Origin: Plectosphaerella cucumerina
Lineage: Eukaryota; Ascomycota; Sordariomycetes; Glomerellales; Plectosphaerellaceae
DNA length: 64,000 nucleotides
Reading direction: 5' to 3'
NCBI GenBank assembly: GCA_020746995.1
Contig: JAGPXD010000003.1
Coordinates: forward strand, 3,658,001 to 3,722,000
Notes under the pieces: model-generated
Database searches by the model: none
Told to the model about the DNA's origin: nothing
Seen by the model: the letters and a program-made list of their open reading frames with translations, nothing else
Shown here: positions 10,862-24,400 of the stretch, piece after piece
Layout: the number at the start of each line of letters is the position of its first letter
Position numbering within the stretch: the stretch's first letter is position 1
Position numbers and translations under genes: made by a program

Positions 10862-11581
10862 GTTGTCCGCAATTGAGGTGTGCCCAGAGACTCCGGATGT
10901 CGGTATCAGGAACCATTAGTGGCCTGCTGCAGAGGAATGAGGATACTTTCATCATCACCCTCAGAGCGGGGTAGATCCAAGGACACCTTGGCAATCTTAC
11001 CTCATAGGATGCTTCCAGCTCATGCTGTCTGATAGCCAATCCTGGTGATAGGCGGGCGGAGCCTGCATGGGAGCTGAGCTTCCTGCAGACCCAGACTCAG
11101 GGACAGAGGCCCCACGCAAATCCCCAAAGACAACAGGCAGGTAGGTGTGTATTTTGAAGGGATCGATTGACGACGATGCGAGAACAGCATGATGCTGAAC
11201 TGGACAAGCAACCAATGTATGCATATCCAATCGCGCCCATCACACGTTGCATTCAAGTTGAGGTTCAAAGATTCATCATTTCATCTCCCACCATCTGTCT
11301 ACTCTACTTCCCACCCCTCCTCATACAGTGAAATCCCATTAAAACATCCAACCAATGCCCCTCGACGCCATCCAAATTCCAAAGGGGGGAAGAGAGCTCG
11401 AGGGCCCATCCAATTCCCAGCTTTTATGTTTCACCCATGTCCCATGATCCAACCTGCCCAAAAACGCCTCTCTGCCCCCGCCTGCCTGACCAGAATGTCG
11501 CTTCATGGTCAATCTGCCATTCGCAGATATAGAAGAGAAAAAGAAAATAGACCAAAACAAAAAAGGGGGTATAATCCGCCA
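10862..11581. other. Intergenic, no gene recognised
   Basis: This holds the 5' region of the membrane-protein gene and the 3' region of the CTF1 gene. No credible coding frame is seen. Confidence 0.4.
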
Positions 11582-14500
11582 TCATGCAACACCGCTGGGC
11601 TCAAAGCTCGCGGCCACCCAGTTCATCGCATCTTGCTTGCCCTCCTCCCCAAAGACGTTGGCCATGAGCCCCTCGTCTTGGTTGTTGACGCCCTCGGGCG
11701 GGAACTGGAGCCATTGGTCCATGTCGAATTCCGTGCCGGCCATGGCGTTCCAGTCAATCTCGCCCTGCGCGTGGAGGAAGTCCATGTCGAGGGGCTCGGC
11801 GCCGTCGCCTTCGGACCCGCCGCTGGCGCTGGGCGTCACACCGCCCGTGGCCGAGTCAAGGTCGCGGTCCGTGGGGGGCGGGCTGGCTGTGCCGGCGAGG
11901 GACAGGTCGAGGGCGGCGGCGTTGATGGTCTGCGGCAGCGCCGCAGCCATCTGGAGGTGCTGCTGAAGCATGAGCTGCTGCTGCTGTTGGACCTGCGACT
12001 GCGCCTGCTGCTGCTGTTGCTGCTGCATGCCGGGCTTCTGGTTGAATAGGGCCTCGGATGATGTCATGTAGGGCGCGTTGTCGGGCGGCGGCGTCTGGGC
12101 GGTGAAGGTAGGATCGGCGAACTTGAGGTTCTGCTGAGTGATGGGCTGCGAGGCGTTGCCAGCCTGGAGGTCAATCGAGGCCTTGCTGAGGGCAGCCTCG
12201 AGGAAACCGGTAGCGTAGTCAGCCGCTGCATAGATCTCGCGCAGCTTCTCCATGACGCGCATGCACTGCTTGAAGCCGCGAGTGGCCCGGTCTCGCGACT
12301 GGGCGACGGGGTTCTTCATCTCAAGCAGGTGGATGATCATGGCCGGCAGGATGACGGTGACACCCGTGGTGGGCAGGTACTTCTCAAGGCGCAGCTGGTG
12401 CAGCTCCGAGGCCATGCGGGTGATGTGCATGGCGGCGTCGCGAACGCGCAGGCGCGACATCTCCTGGACCTGGCGCGAGGCCGTGGGCGCCTGCGTAGGC
12501 GACGAAGGCAGGAACTGCGGGCGATGCAGAGCCGAAATGGTGGTGTAGTAGACCATGTGCAGCAGGTGACGCTGGACGGCGACGGTGGACCGGCCATTCT
12601 TGACGTCGAGCGGCGTCAACGGGCGGTACTGGCACACGGCCGGGAGCGACTCGGCCCATGCCATGAGCTCGAGGTCGACGGTGGTGACACTCTCGAAGTT
12701 GTCAAGCTTCTTATTGGGGAACAGCATCATGGTGCTGTTGACCGTGTTGTCGGGCTTGACCTTGTCGCGGATGAGGACCGAGTACTGGGCCTTGAGCATG
12801 TTGCTGATGCACACGCACAGCTTGGCCTTGGCCACGCACATGACGGCCAGGTCGCGCTGCATGGCGAGGTCGCGCATCAGCACGCACTCGGCGGGCACGG
12901 CGTTGTTGCCCTCGGCCAGCACCTCGATCTCAAAGTCCGACTCGACGAGCATGGGCACGTCGTAGTCTTCATCCTTGATACGGGTGGGGCGGCGCATGCC
13001 CAGGGCCACGAGACGGTCGCGCATGAAGCACGACCACCAGATGCGCTTCCACAGCTTCTGCTTGCGGACGGGCATGCTGGTCGTGGCCGGGTTGCGGTGG
13101 AGGCCGATTGTGTGGGCCAGCGAGATGGCTACGCCCATCCAGTGCCATGTGTCCTTCTGATCATCGGGCGTCTCATACCAGTAGGTCATGAGCAGCAGGG
13201 ACTGGACGAGGACGAGGCGGTCGGACTCGTAGTCGAAGTCGTAGAGGAGCTGCAAGAAGAAAAGCATGTGAATATGGGGTCCAGAAAAAAAGGGGAGGGG
13301 AGGGGGGAGAACGATCCCTGTCGGGGTCGGAGATGGGGTCCCGGAAAGGGGGGCGTGGGGGGAAAGGAGGGGTGGGAGGGAGGCTGGGGGACTGGGGGGG
13401 ACGGAACATACCCGCGTCTTCTGGAAGAAGGACCGCCTCGCAGCCTTGCGGGTCGAGTAGCCACCCTCACGGAGGGACTTCATGTCAACAAAGGCGGTGG
13501 CCGCGAACATGACGGCCTGGTAGAGGAACAGGCTGACCTGGCCGCAGAGGCCCTCGCGCGAGTTGACGATGGAGAGGAACTCGTGCAGGTCGAGCAGCGG
13601 CATGTAGGGGTGGACATATTCGACGTAGGCCTGCAGCAGCGCAGTCTGCAGCTGAAGGGGTGGCAGGCTGATGGCACCCTTGATGTGCAGGTACTTGACA
13701 TCCTCAGTGGCGATGCGCGCGGGTAACGGCTTGACAAAGGCGGGCAGCTGGGCGTGGAGGTCGGGCTCCTCGAGGGAGGCAAGGAAGCGGCTCGTGCGGA
13801 TATCGCCAAACGATGATGGCGGGGCGGCCGATGAGGCGGCCTGGGCCTGGGTGAGCAGGTTGGCCAAGAGGCGGCGAGTGTTTGTGTCTGCTGATGCGGC
13901 TGCCTGCAGCTTGGACAGGATGTTGGTGTCCTGGCGGAACGGAGTCTGCTGTTGCTGCTGCTGCTGCTGGTCTGTGGAGCGGGATGGTCCCGTGGTCAGT
14001 TACAGGTTCGCCGATGAACAAAGGGGGGTGTGAGAGATGACGTGGGAGAGGTAGCGCGTGGGGGGGCAGGTGTCGTGTCGAGCGTCGAGTCGAGACGGAA
14101 TTGAGTCGTGGGGCCTGACATGTGAAAGTGGATGAGTCGTGTCGATGGGCTTTCACGGGGCAGTGGTGATCCCTTGGCGAATCGTCCGTCGCCGGACCAT
14201 GAGCTGCGGTCAAGGCCAGCCCCCCTCGCCCGCGAGCTCCTCCCCCTTACCCCAAATTTTCCCCGCTAAGGGAAAATGAGGAGAGGGCGAAGCTGACACG
14301 TGCCAGCGTCGAAGCAGGTGAAACCTCCGACAGGGGTCTTGCGAGCATGACGGAGACGGAGATGGAGACGGGCCACTGGCAGCCTGGACGGGACTTGGGT
14401 CTCGTGAGGAGCCGGGGCGGTGGCGCCGGGGCGCGGCACGGCATCGATGTCGAATGCATTGCTGTCCCGAGCGCGGGCTCCAGTTTTTGGCGGTGTTCCA

Positions 14501-15805
14501 GGCGTCCGACAGTCCGTGATGATGATGATATTCCAAGGGTGGCGCGTGCCGCCCCAGAATAGGGGGGAGATGGGGCTCTTCGGGGGGTAAGGGGAAGGGA
14601 TGTGCGAGGAGCTAGACTTACAGATCATGTGAGGGGATCCGCTTGAGGCTCCGGAGATGCCGTGCATTCCGCTCATTCCGCCCATTCCGCCCGCCATGTT
14701 TGCGGTGGCGCCGTTGCTGCCGTTGGGGTTTCCGTTGACGTTGCTGCCGGCATCGAGGGCGGGCTGGACCGAGGCGCCGGCCATGGCGATACTGGCGGCC
14801 GATATCGACGAGGCGTTGCTGGGATGCCGCAGCTCGGCGCTGCTGTGGATGTTGATGGGCGCGCTGCCCAATGTAGGCATGCCGTTGCCGGTGCCCTTGG
14901 CGCGGAGCTGTGCCTCGGCACCCATAATAGTGCTGGCCGTGACGAGTGTTTTCCTGTGGCGTGCGTCAGCCAGTGTTCGTACGAGGTTGACTGCAGACCC
15001 CTGGAATTTGGGGAAAAGCCCGATCCTTCGGCCGTCGGTCGCTGTCGGGATGCTGCGGGGAGGGTCGATCGAATTGAGTTGGTTGCTGCATCTCCCCCCG
15101 AAAGGGGAAACAGGCGCGAAATCCCAGAGTGCGACGCCCCTCGGCCAGGATGTGTCGCACTCGGTTTTTGCTCGTGGCGCAGGTCGACGGGTGGAAGCGG
15201 AGGTGCCTTCGGGAGGCCTTCCCGGAGCAGATTACGAAGAACGACGCCAGAGGGAAAGATGTAGACAGTGACGGGGAATACTCACTTTCGTCGCCGGCTC
15301 TCTTGCACAACGCACTCGACATTGTCCCACCTGCAGTTGCCACAGGGGGCGCCCTCGACCACGTCGCAACGCACCTTGCGCGCGCGGCAGCTGTTCAACG
15401 AGACACCGTGAGCATTTGGGCGCGGCGGCCGGGCCAGGACTCGGCCTAGGGCATGAGCTTGGGAGGAGCGTACCTCACGCAGGCGCGAGCGGCTCTGCGC
15501 TTCGTAACCTTTGCGGCCGGGGCATTCAGGTCCTCTGGCGGCGTGGGCGAGCCGCGCTTCTGTCCCTTGCTGGGAGGTTCAGAATCCGAATCCTTCTCGT
15601 TGCCGCTGGTGCTGGGCGAGCGCATTCTGGAGGACTGCTGTTGCGAGGCGCTGGCGGGAGCCTCGTCGTGGCTGTGCTCATCGTGGTCGTCGTGGTCGTG
15701 TGACATGCTGTCGGCGACGGCCTGCAGGGCGCTGGCCTCGGGGGTGGCGGCAAAGTCGAGGTCCAGGTCGGGGAGGGACCCGGTGTCGTCGGCGATGCTC
15801 GTCAT
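11582..15805 (-). CDS. CTF1: Zn2Cys6 transcription factor CTF1/FarA (fatty-acid and cutinase gene activator)
   Basis: Exons 15805-15474, 15390-15286, 14953-14622, 13971-13412 and 13249-11582 encode 998 residues. Introns are 83, 332, 650 and 162 nt. The Zn2Cys6 cluster is split by intron 1 and is complete: Cys109, 112, 118, 126, 129 and 136 in RACVSCRARKVRC...GAPCGNC...ECV. The fungal_trans middle-homology region includes YVEYVHPYMPLLDLHEF, TAFVDM and MTYWYETPDDQKDTWHWMG, then SCFMRDRLVALGMRRPTRI, closely matching FarA/CTF1alpha. Two Gln-rich tracts (after intron 3 and near the C-terminus) and an acidic C-terminal end look like activation regions. The family turns on peroxisomal beta-oxidation and cutinase genes in response to long fatty acids; target genes are not in this window. 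The fourth intron (13250-13411) has no stop and keeps frame, so it is easily missed. Confidence 0.92.
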
Positions 15806-18213
15806 TTTTTCGAATTATTCGAAGGGGAAGTGTCGCGGTCTGTCGAGGTGTCGCGGCAAAAGTGTCCCGTCGCTGGCTCGCGGTGCGTTGTGCCGAAGCT
15901 GGGCTGACGCAGGCTCGGCCCAAAGGAACAATGGCCGAATTGGGGTGGCAGATCGGGTCTCGTGCGTGGTGCGCGGAGTCGTGTTCGAGCTGCTTCTGCG
16001 CAGTCGCAAATTCGAGTCCTTCGTCGTCGTAGTCAATGGAAATAGGAGGTCGTCTTCCGTTCTATGACCTGTAATGTTGTTTTCTACACCTCTGTCCTGT
16101 CGAGAGGAACTTGCAGTGAGAGGCCGGCGTAATTGGCATTGGACGTGTTCGGAAATTCAGTGAGTCGGCGGCCGCGTTCGCTTATTCCCGGCCAAAAGCA
16201 GTCTTCCGTGTGACGCTGGGGTCGAAGGTTGGAATGTGGTAGAGGGGAGATGGGGGGAAGGGAGACAAAAATAAACAAGACTACGAGGTCATGAGGTCTC
16301 GTCAGTAAATATGACAGGCAGGTAAGAAGTGCCTTGTCTTGTCTTGTCTCGTCTGAGGCAGAGGAGGGAAGGAGCAAAGGAGATCGAAGTTCCAAGGAAG
16401 GCAGGCGTACAAGTGGGAATGTGGGGTGTCGGGGGGGTGTTATACGATTCAGAACCTCGACTCGAGACAGACTCACACTCTCTCCAGCTCGCTCTCTGCC
16501 AGGCCCTTTCTCAGTCCGAATCGACTTCCCGGGGGCAAGGGGGCCAAGCTCGGGTGCCCCTCGTCCACGATCGACGCGACGCACACACGAAGCACCAGCA
16601 AAATGATAACTGGGGCGCCCGCCCGCCGAACTGCCCCGTCTTGCCCGTCCACCATCCCCGGCCCTCCGGAGGCGTGACGCTATCGCCTTAGCACCGTGGA
16701 GACGCTTTGGGGCCGAGGGGCGGGCCTGAAGGGTGGGTTGGCTGGAGGAGGAGCCCGGACGGCCCAAGTGACAGCGGGGGGTGCGGCGCTTGAGGGGGGT
16801 GCGCCAAGCTGGAGGGTCTTGGCCCAATCGAGGGGGGGACGTAGCCGGCTCGACGGTCGGCTGACGTTTCCGTCGCTGTGCGATGCTCAGCTTACTGTAT
16901 TGTAGCCGACGAGATGGAAGCGCGGAGGTATCATTTGCGAAGGAAGCTGAGCTGACAAGATCATGTTCAACTGACAATCTGCAAAGATCCATGGAACGAA
17001 CTCAGGAATCCTGATGTTGACGACTGATAGATGCCGCAGCTGGCCTGGCAGCATCCGTGGAAGCTCCATTGTCCGCCCACCGTCTCCGTGTCGGCATCCG
17101 TTTTGGAAGCCGGCCGGCCCAGCGCACCACCACCGACCGAACCCCCGCTAGTCCCGATCCGCCCCCGTGTGTCAGGGAGTGACAAAACATGGCACCCAGG
17201 TCTCCCCTCCAAGGCTCCAATGCATCCCTCTCAGTCAAGTTCCTGCTCCTGCCGGTTCACCGGACAAATCTGTACGTCAACCGGACCGCCCTGCTGCATA
17301 TCTCCCATCAGGGCAGGTAATCCGCAAGATGTCCATTCATGGCAGACGGGGTGGCTTGTGTGTACTGCTTGGAACCCCGACTGTCTGACCAACGCAACTC
17401 AAGTCACGAAGAGGGAACTGAGCTTGAAAGGGGAGGGAGGGAGGGGTGGTCGCATCATCGATGCTCGTGCCCGCGCCCCGGTACGTACCCCAGGAATTTC
17501 AATTCAATGGTCGAAAAGAACCAGTCGAACATGGCCCCCTGCGCAGCTCATTCATGGAAAACCCCGAACGAGGCCCTGTGTCCGGGAATTGGGCCAGGCG
17601 CAGCGGCGCATCGTCACGCAGCCAGCCCTTCCGCCCGGGGACATTTTCCCCTTCGGTGTTCCGTGACCTCCTGACGTCGTCGAGATGGTCATGTGCAGCT
17701 GGGACGGGAGGAGGCGAGGGCGACAAAACCCCTTTTCACATGTCAGGCTTCAGGGCTGGGAGGCCAGAACAAAAGAATTTATTTTCATCGCAAAATCTGA
17801 CATGACACGTCGCCGGCGATGCCCCGTGCTGCTGGCCCCGTGCTGGCCTCGTGCTAGCTCTGTCTCGTCCGACACCGCGGGCTGGGCTGGGCCTGACCTG
17901 ACTGACCTTCGACAGTGGTACCCAGTTAATCCAGAGCCTCACCGCCCACCCTGGGAAAGAATGTCACGAGAGCATCAAGTGCCGGGGGCCCTGCGGAACG
18001 AGTCCCAGGACTTCGCAGTGCGGCCAGCGGTGTGCAGAAGAATGCACCGTCATGACGCGACGCACTGCACTTGTCACCACAAGACCGGCCACGATCGATA
18101 TGCTCTCATGTAAGTAGAAGTCAATCTTACTTCATCGTCGTGTTCTCCAGGGTGCGTCTCCCCTATAGCATCCCGTCCACTAAGCAGACACCTGCCAGGA
18201 TAAACATTTACTC

Positions 18214-18234
18214 CTCCAACCTCCAACCTCCAAC
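18214..18234. repeat. (CTCCAAC)3 short tandem repeat
   Basis: Three perfect copies of a 7-bp unit lie inside the pyrimidine-rich gene-poor stretch. Confidence 0.9.
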
Positions 18235-20056
18235 CCCAACCCTCCGCGACTCAGGCCCTCACATCGCACTCGGGAACAGACCGTCGCCCTCGTGGCATTC
18301 AGTCGAAACGTGGTCAACCGCCACTGACGACCGATTCCAAAGCCAAGCCGCTCGAGCCTGGTTTCTGTATCTCCTTCCCCTCCTTCTGTCCCCGCGGCGT
18401 CGCCGTGATGGGAAAGCAAGATGGCGCAGCGTGCCTTTTCCCTCTTGGCTTGGCCCTCCCGCAACCTCGAACCTGGTTCAATCCCAGTTCGTGTGGAGCG
18501 GCCAATCACGACGGCGTCAAGGTGAGAGGCCTGGCCTTGGCTCTGGGGGGTGCTTGAGTCAGGAGGTTCGTGATGGACGGGGCCCAGGGGCCCATTCGGT
18601 TTCCCGTTTCGGCCTCCGTTTCGCAGCTCCCGCGGGTGTGTTCACGGTGGGAGACGGACGAGAGCCGTGCCGTGTCTCGGTGAGCACTTCGTTCTCTGCT
18701 CTTACCGCTGGAGAGAAACGGCACTTCCCCTGTCCCGGGCCGTGATCGACAATTCTTCGCAGTAGCTCTCCCGATTTCTCCCACGGAAAAATAAAATCAC
18801 AATCACAATCTCATCACCACAAAACAGAGCACACGACACGGCATCGCATCCTCGATCTCGATCCCTCCAATTGCAGACAAACGACAGGCCCCCCTCCCCC
18901 GTTGCTCCCCGTGTGGCCCCCTCGAATCAGACCCCGGCCCCTTGGTCCGAAACGGTAAACCCACAAGAAAACCGCTGGGCTGCGGGCCACAACCCGCAGG
19001 GACACTGACAACTGACCAGCATCGTTGATGATGCGTCCTCGCCCTCACCGAGCAACGGTCCAATCATCCGTCCTCATCATGTAAAACGCCGTCTTCCATT
19101 CGCCCCCCGCCACGGTGTGGTCCCCTCCCTCTCCGTCCTGTGATGCACACCCCCTCGTGTGTCGGCAGGAATCGGGACCCAGAAGTTGAACGCGCGCCTT
19201 TCGGTGGGCCACGATGCCTTCAGTTCGAGCTCTAGGTGTGTGCCTTGTCAGTGTGCTGCCGCGGGGTCGTCTCCCATTGGGGAAGCTCGCTCGCATGCAA
19301 CTCCACGGCATCGTTCTGCCCAGCCTTGAACATCCCCCTGAGTCCTGCCTAGCACGTGCATCCTCGCGGCCGCAGCAGCGGTGCCCAAAGTAAATCCTAG
19401 AAATTATAATGAAAACAGGAATAAACCAACCTCGAAAAAGGTGTGCGCCTGCTGGGTGGAGACCAACTTCATTCTCTGGTTAGCGCCTCGGCCAACGCGA
19501 CCACGTCGCCGTCCCCTGATCCACGACGGGACAACAAGAAGACACAGACACGACCATCAAGGCTTGAAGACCCCGTGAGTCGCGCCGCCTCCGTCATGAC
19601 TGGACATGACCTCTCGAGAACCAAATCCGAACCATTGTCGACTACGACACGGCATCAAATCAGGCGCCGCCGCATCCGGGGCCAAGGGATGTGAACCAGT
19701 TGCCAGCACAAACGGACCCGGACTTCCCTTCCCCCGGCCCATCGCCGCATCTGCCGCGGCGCCCTTCCGCCCCCCCGTGTCTGTGTTCTCGTCCGCCGGG
19801 GCCTGCACCGCACCGCACTGCACGGCTCTTGCTTGGTATGACGAACGCCAAAACGGAGCATCCCTCGTGATCCCTGCCCCCTTCCCCCCTTCCCACCTCC
19901 TTAGTCTTACCTCCCCGGGGGATCCTTCTTCAGCCTCAGCAGAGTCTAGATCCTGCTGGCTCTGAGACACGGTCCCGTCCGGTCTTCAGGTCAGGTCGTG
20001 TCCGACTACTGCACGCCCCCTCCCTCTCCTCTCTGCCGGGTCTCTTAGCCTGGCGA

Positions 20057-20074
20057 GACGACGACGACGACGAC
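20057..20074. repeat. (GAC)6 microsatellite
   Basis: Six consecutive gac triplets lie in a region with no coding frame that I accept. Confidence 0.9.
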
Positions 20075-21448
20075 GGCAGTCATCCGTGGATTTACTTACA
20101 CATCGTGCAGGGGTCTGTCTGTGCAGTGTTGTTGACCCTGATGGCTCTAATATGATATCGAGGTCGTGATAGAGATGCCGTGGAGCGTCATCAACCAGAG
20201 TTGAGTGAAGAAGCACAGTAACATCGAACGGCTTGGCCTTGTTCATTGTGGCACATCCAGGTTGTTCACCAGCACCGTGATAGATCAAGATCTCCCCAGA
20301 CATAACACCTCCATCCCATCTCTCCCATCGCCTCCGCCCAGTCACACGATCCCCAGTCCATCTTCCCCAGAAACCGCCGCCCCCTTCTTCCTTCACCGGG
20401 CCCGATCCCCAACCAACAGTCGGAACCGACCCGACCCCTCCCTTTCCCACACCCCCTGATCTAAACCCAAGCTAAGCAAAAACGTAAAACACAAAATTCT
20501 CAAATCCATCACATCACACTCACTTGCAAAAAAAATAATCACCCGTCCACATCTCCCTAGCCCACCACCCCGCAGCACAGCGCAGACCGAGAAAACGGGT
20601 CCCTCCCAACCCCTGCCCCTTCGGCGAAAACATCCTCGTCGCCGACGGCCATCCCCCCTCGGTGCCGCCCCGAATCATCTCCGACCCTCTTTCGCAGCAG
20701 TGCGCCTCGGCCTCCGAGCTCCAAAAGCCCAAGCTCCGACCCTTCCAACGGAAACGGGCCCCCGTCACCGAGATGTACACCGTGAAAGCTCCACCACATC
20801 GTGACAACTGATGATATTCCCACCATCGCTACAAGCACGCAATGATAACAGAAACAGAAAGCTGCATGTTGCATCTCCGTCGTAAACGAACCTGCAATTG
20901 TCCTCCGGGAAAACCCTGGCCATGACTCTTCCCCCAAAACCTTACTTCCCTTAACCGCAACACTGCCTCGTTCCGAAAATCTCGGTATCCTTCCGACATC
21001 TCTTCGGCATCATCCCGAACATCACCACAACACCACCGGCTCCCTCTTCCGCACACACCCTCCCGATGCACCGCCCTGCATCCATCAATCGGCCCCCCCT
21101 GACCCGACTCTCTCCGGCACACACAGCATCGACATCGAAGAAGCCTTATCAGCGATCCGTCCCACCCCCCTTTATTACGCACGCCAAACTAGGGCCCCAT
21201 CCCCGTTTATTCCCGTCCCTCGCGCCTGGGGTCCCCGCGCCTTGGCAAAAACATCAAACATCAACGACAACGTTCATGCCGGTGATATCCACGGGCCCAT
21301 CGGCCTCCTATTCGTCCACTGTCTCTCTCAGCTATGCGCCCACCGCGTATTGCTACATCATGTCATACCTACAAACTGCTTCAACACATCCATCCTGCCG
21401 CCCGCCCCTCCTAGCGGCATATGCATCATGTTCCTGGCCTGATCCTCC

Positions 21449-24400
21449 CTATCCCTTTACACGCTCTGCCGCCGCCATCGCCTTTTCATTGGTCCTGCGC
21501 AGGTGCGCCATGGCAGCCGCGTCCATCTCGCCGTAGTACTTCTTCAGTAGACTCGCGAAAATCTTGTCTCCCGGGGTCAGCTCCACCGGCGGGCCCCGTA
21601 TCTGCGGCGCTTCGTCTTCGTCTTGTCCGTCAAAGACGGCCCAGCTGGACCCATCGTTGGCCCGAAGTCCGAACCCGCGCCCCATCATCGCCGTCACCGT
21701 AAACTGCCGCAGCAGGATCACGTCGCCTGGCACCACTGCGGGCAGCGCCGACTCATTAGGCCGGAAGACGTTGACAAGGACAACCTGTGACGGTGCAATC
21801 GAGTGATCCGTCACGTTGAACGACAGCAACACTCCGCGCGGCCCGCTCTTGGCCCTCTTTGGTTCGGGTGGCTCAGTCGTCACAATCGCCATGACGTCCA
21901 CAGTCTGCTTCGGGTGGTGTCGGAGCATCTTGAGTGCGACGCAGTCTGGGACGCTCTCCTTCATCGTCAGCCCTAGCAGCCGGTGCGTCGGCAGCACAGG
22001 CGTCGAGCCCGCTCGCAGCTGTCGAGAAGGCGACTGTAGTGCTGCCTTGGCCAGTCGCACGCTGTCATCGCGTTCGGCATCGTCAGGGGACACACTCCGC
22101 ATCATGTTGTGAGAGACCGCCCGCGTCACGCGCACGTTTTCCGGCGGTGTCTTTTGCTGGTCAGACAGCCGCGTCGACCGCCGCGACGCAATCGATGCCC
22201 GTGCAAGTCGCACGCTGGGGTCCGCGTCTGCCTCCTCCGACCGTTCCTTGCCGCGAGATCGCCCCGGACGAGAACGCCGGCTCTTAGTGGGTCCCGAACC
22301 GTCCACCTCAGACGATGCCGCCTCGGATGTCTGACGGGAATCAAGGCTGCGTGGTGCCGACTTGGTCCTGGGTGTCGAGGGTCCCGTGTCCTTTTCAATC
22401 GTTTTCCGGCTCTTCGCCGGCTCGGAGCTGAGTGCAGCCTCGGCATTCATCGATCTGGTGACGGGGCGTTCGCTGGATGTGGCCTTAGGGGAAGCTGGAG
22501 TGGGCTTGTACTCCTCCTGCGTCAGCTGAAGCTGCAGGTCGATTTCTCCTTGGGAATACTCGTCGTGAAGTTGTGTGTCGTCGGGGGTTGGCAGTCCAGA
22601 TTCGGGGGTGGGAGTAGATTCATCCTGGGACTTGTCCTCGACGTCCTCAGTCACCTCCTTCTCCTTCTCTTCCGCGGGGGCTTCCACCACATCCTCCGCC
22701 GCTTCTGTATCCTCTCCTTCCCCCAAATGCACTACCGTCTCGTGCCTGGGTGATGCTTTGGACGTAGTATCTTGCGTGGCAGGAGGCGAAGCCGGCTTCT
22801 CAATCGTGTCTGTAGGGGCCTCTGACTCTGAGGATATAGCAGCTTTCGGCTCAGAAGGCATCTTCGGCTGCGATGCGTTGTCTTGGTCCCGCAGTGGCGG
22901 AGAAGAGTCTTTCTGTACTGGAACTGGCGAAGGCGCCTTGGCTGTTGGTTTCTCAGCTTCAGGCTGCTCGACCTCGGGAGCGTCTGTCATTTCGGTGTCG
23001 GCAACCGCGCTGGCCTCCTCAATGTGGTCTGTCTGCACAACTGCAGATTGTGAAGCAAAGTCGATGACTTCAACCTTGTCGGCATCAGAGTCGGACCTCA
23101 TCTCGAGATCTCCATCTGAGGTTGTGGCTGTCGGCTTCTCCTTGCCAGGAGTTGGCGTCGTAGGCCTGACTGTTTCGGCATCAGCCATCTCGATGTCGAT
23201 GGGCTTTTCTGAAAATACCTCCGCCTCATCGCGGACCACTTCGGTCTCGGTAACTGTGGCTTGCGTGACGATCGTCTCTTCCACCGCCACAAAAGTGTCG
23301 AAGTCCTCATCCACGGCCCCCTCCGCCACAGCCGGTGCTGGGGCGGGTGACTGCGCTTTTTCTTCGATTGCCTGCGTTGGCTTGGGCGCGTCAGTCGGGG
23401 GCTGAACACTTTGCTGCTCGGGTTCCTGGGTTGGTTCCTTTTCGGGCTGCTGGGCTGCTTGCTGCTCGGGCTCCTGGGCTGGCTGCTGCTCGGGCTCCTG
23501 GGCTGGCTGCTTTTCGACCTCTTTTGCTGCCGGCTCAGGAACTTGGGCCGTCTCCTCTGTGGGCTCCTCTACCTCCTTCTTTCCAGGCTTTTCAGTCGAA
23601 TGCTTGCTGACGGCTTCAATGCTCTTGTTCTCGCTTGATCCCCGTGCCTCCGACGTCTTGCGGACAGCCTCGGCTGCAGCTGCATCAGGGCTGTCTTCCC
23701 GGTCTGTCACACGTGCAGACGCTTCGACCGCATGTCCGGGAATCTTCACATGCCCCTCCGTCTGTATGTCCTCAGCCTCTTCCTCCTCTTCCTCCTCCTC
23801 TTCCTCCTCCTCTTCTTCCGACTCGCTCGCCTCAGAAGCCGGGGCTGAGGATGAGACTGACGAGGAGGCATCCTCGGTTGGGCCAAGCTTATCACCATCC
23901 GAATCATCCGTGCCGTCCAGCTGAGGGATCGATCGGTGACTGGCTGGGGCAGATGGTACTGAACGGCCAGATTGCGACGCCGGCGCAGCATCATCATCGT
24001 CTTCCGAGTCGGACAGCAGACTGATGACCTGCGGAGGACCCTGCGACTGGGGCGGTGGCCTCGGTGGCATGTCGTCCTGGATGTAGTCTTCTGAGTCGTC
24101 CGATACATCCTCGTCCTCCTCTTCATCTTCATCGGAGTACCCTTCCTGGTCTTCATCCTCAGGGTATTCGGTGTTTCCCATTTCCTCTTCGTCATATCCC
24201 TCGTTGAAGCTTTCCACGTCTTCGTCGATCTCGTCGTCCTCGTTGTCTTGGTTGCTGGCTGCAAAGATGTGGTTTTCATCCTGTGAGCTGTATTCTGACT
24301 CGACGCGTGACGCATTGTCGTCGTCCTGCATGTGGCTGAGGTTCGGGTACTGTGAGATGTCGTAGTCTCCGCCCGCGTCGCGCACCTCGTCTTCGCCCGA

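Larger units (their letters stand above)
15806..21448. other. Gene-poor 5.6-kb stretch upstream of CTF1
   Basis: No frame on either strand gives a recognisable or well-structured product. The part from about 18.1 to 21.2 kb is strongly pyrimidine-rich on the plus strand with short repeats. It could hold a long leader and enhancer of CTF1, the 3' UTR of the OB-fold gene, or an unannotated noncoding RNA. The sequence alone does not choose between these. Confidence 0.4.

Noticed and set aside
12329..13726. 465-codon plus-strand open frame
   Set aside because: It lies antisense to the conserved CTF1 regulatory domain and has no family features. It reflects the high third-position GC of the real gene.
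16084..16992. 302-codon minus-strand open frame in the gene-poor region
   Set aside because: It has low-complexity Arg/Ser/Pro composition and no domain, splice partner or plausible start context.
17031..17666. 211-codon plus-strand open frame in the gene-poor region
   Set aside because: No recognisable domain, and composition resembles the surrounding noncoding DNA.
18214..18234. Short repeats considered as a CRISPR-like or telomeric array
   Set aside because: There are only three contiguous 7-bp units, with no spacers and no TTAGGG. It is a simple tandem repeat.
18071..18745. 224-codon plus-strand open frame in the gene-poor region
   Set aside because: No domain; its residues mirror the pyrimidine-rich background. 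No splice context links it to a larger gene.
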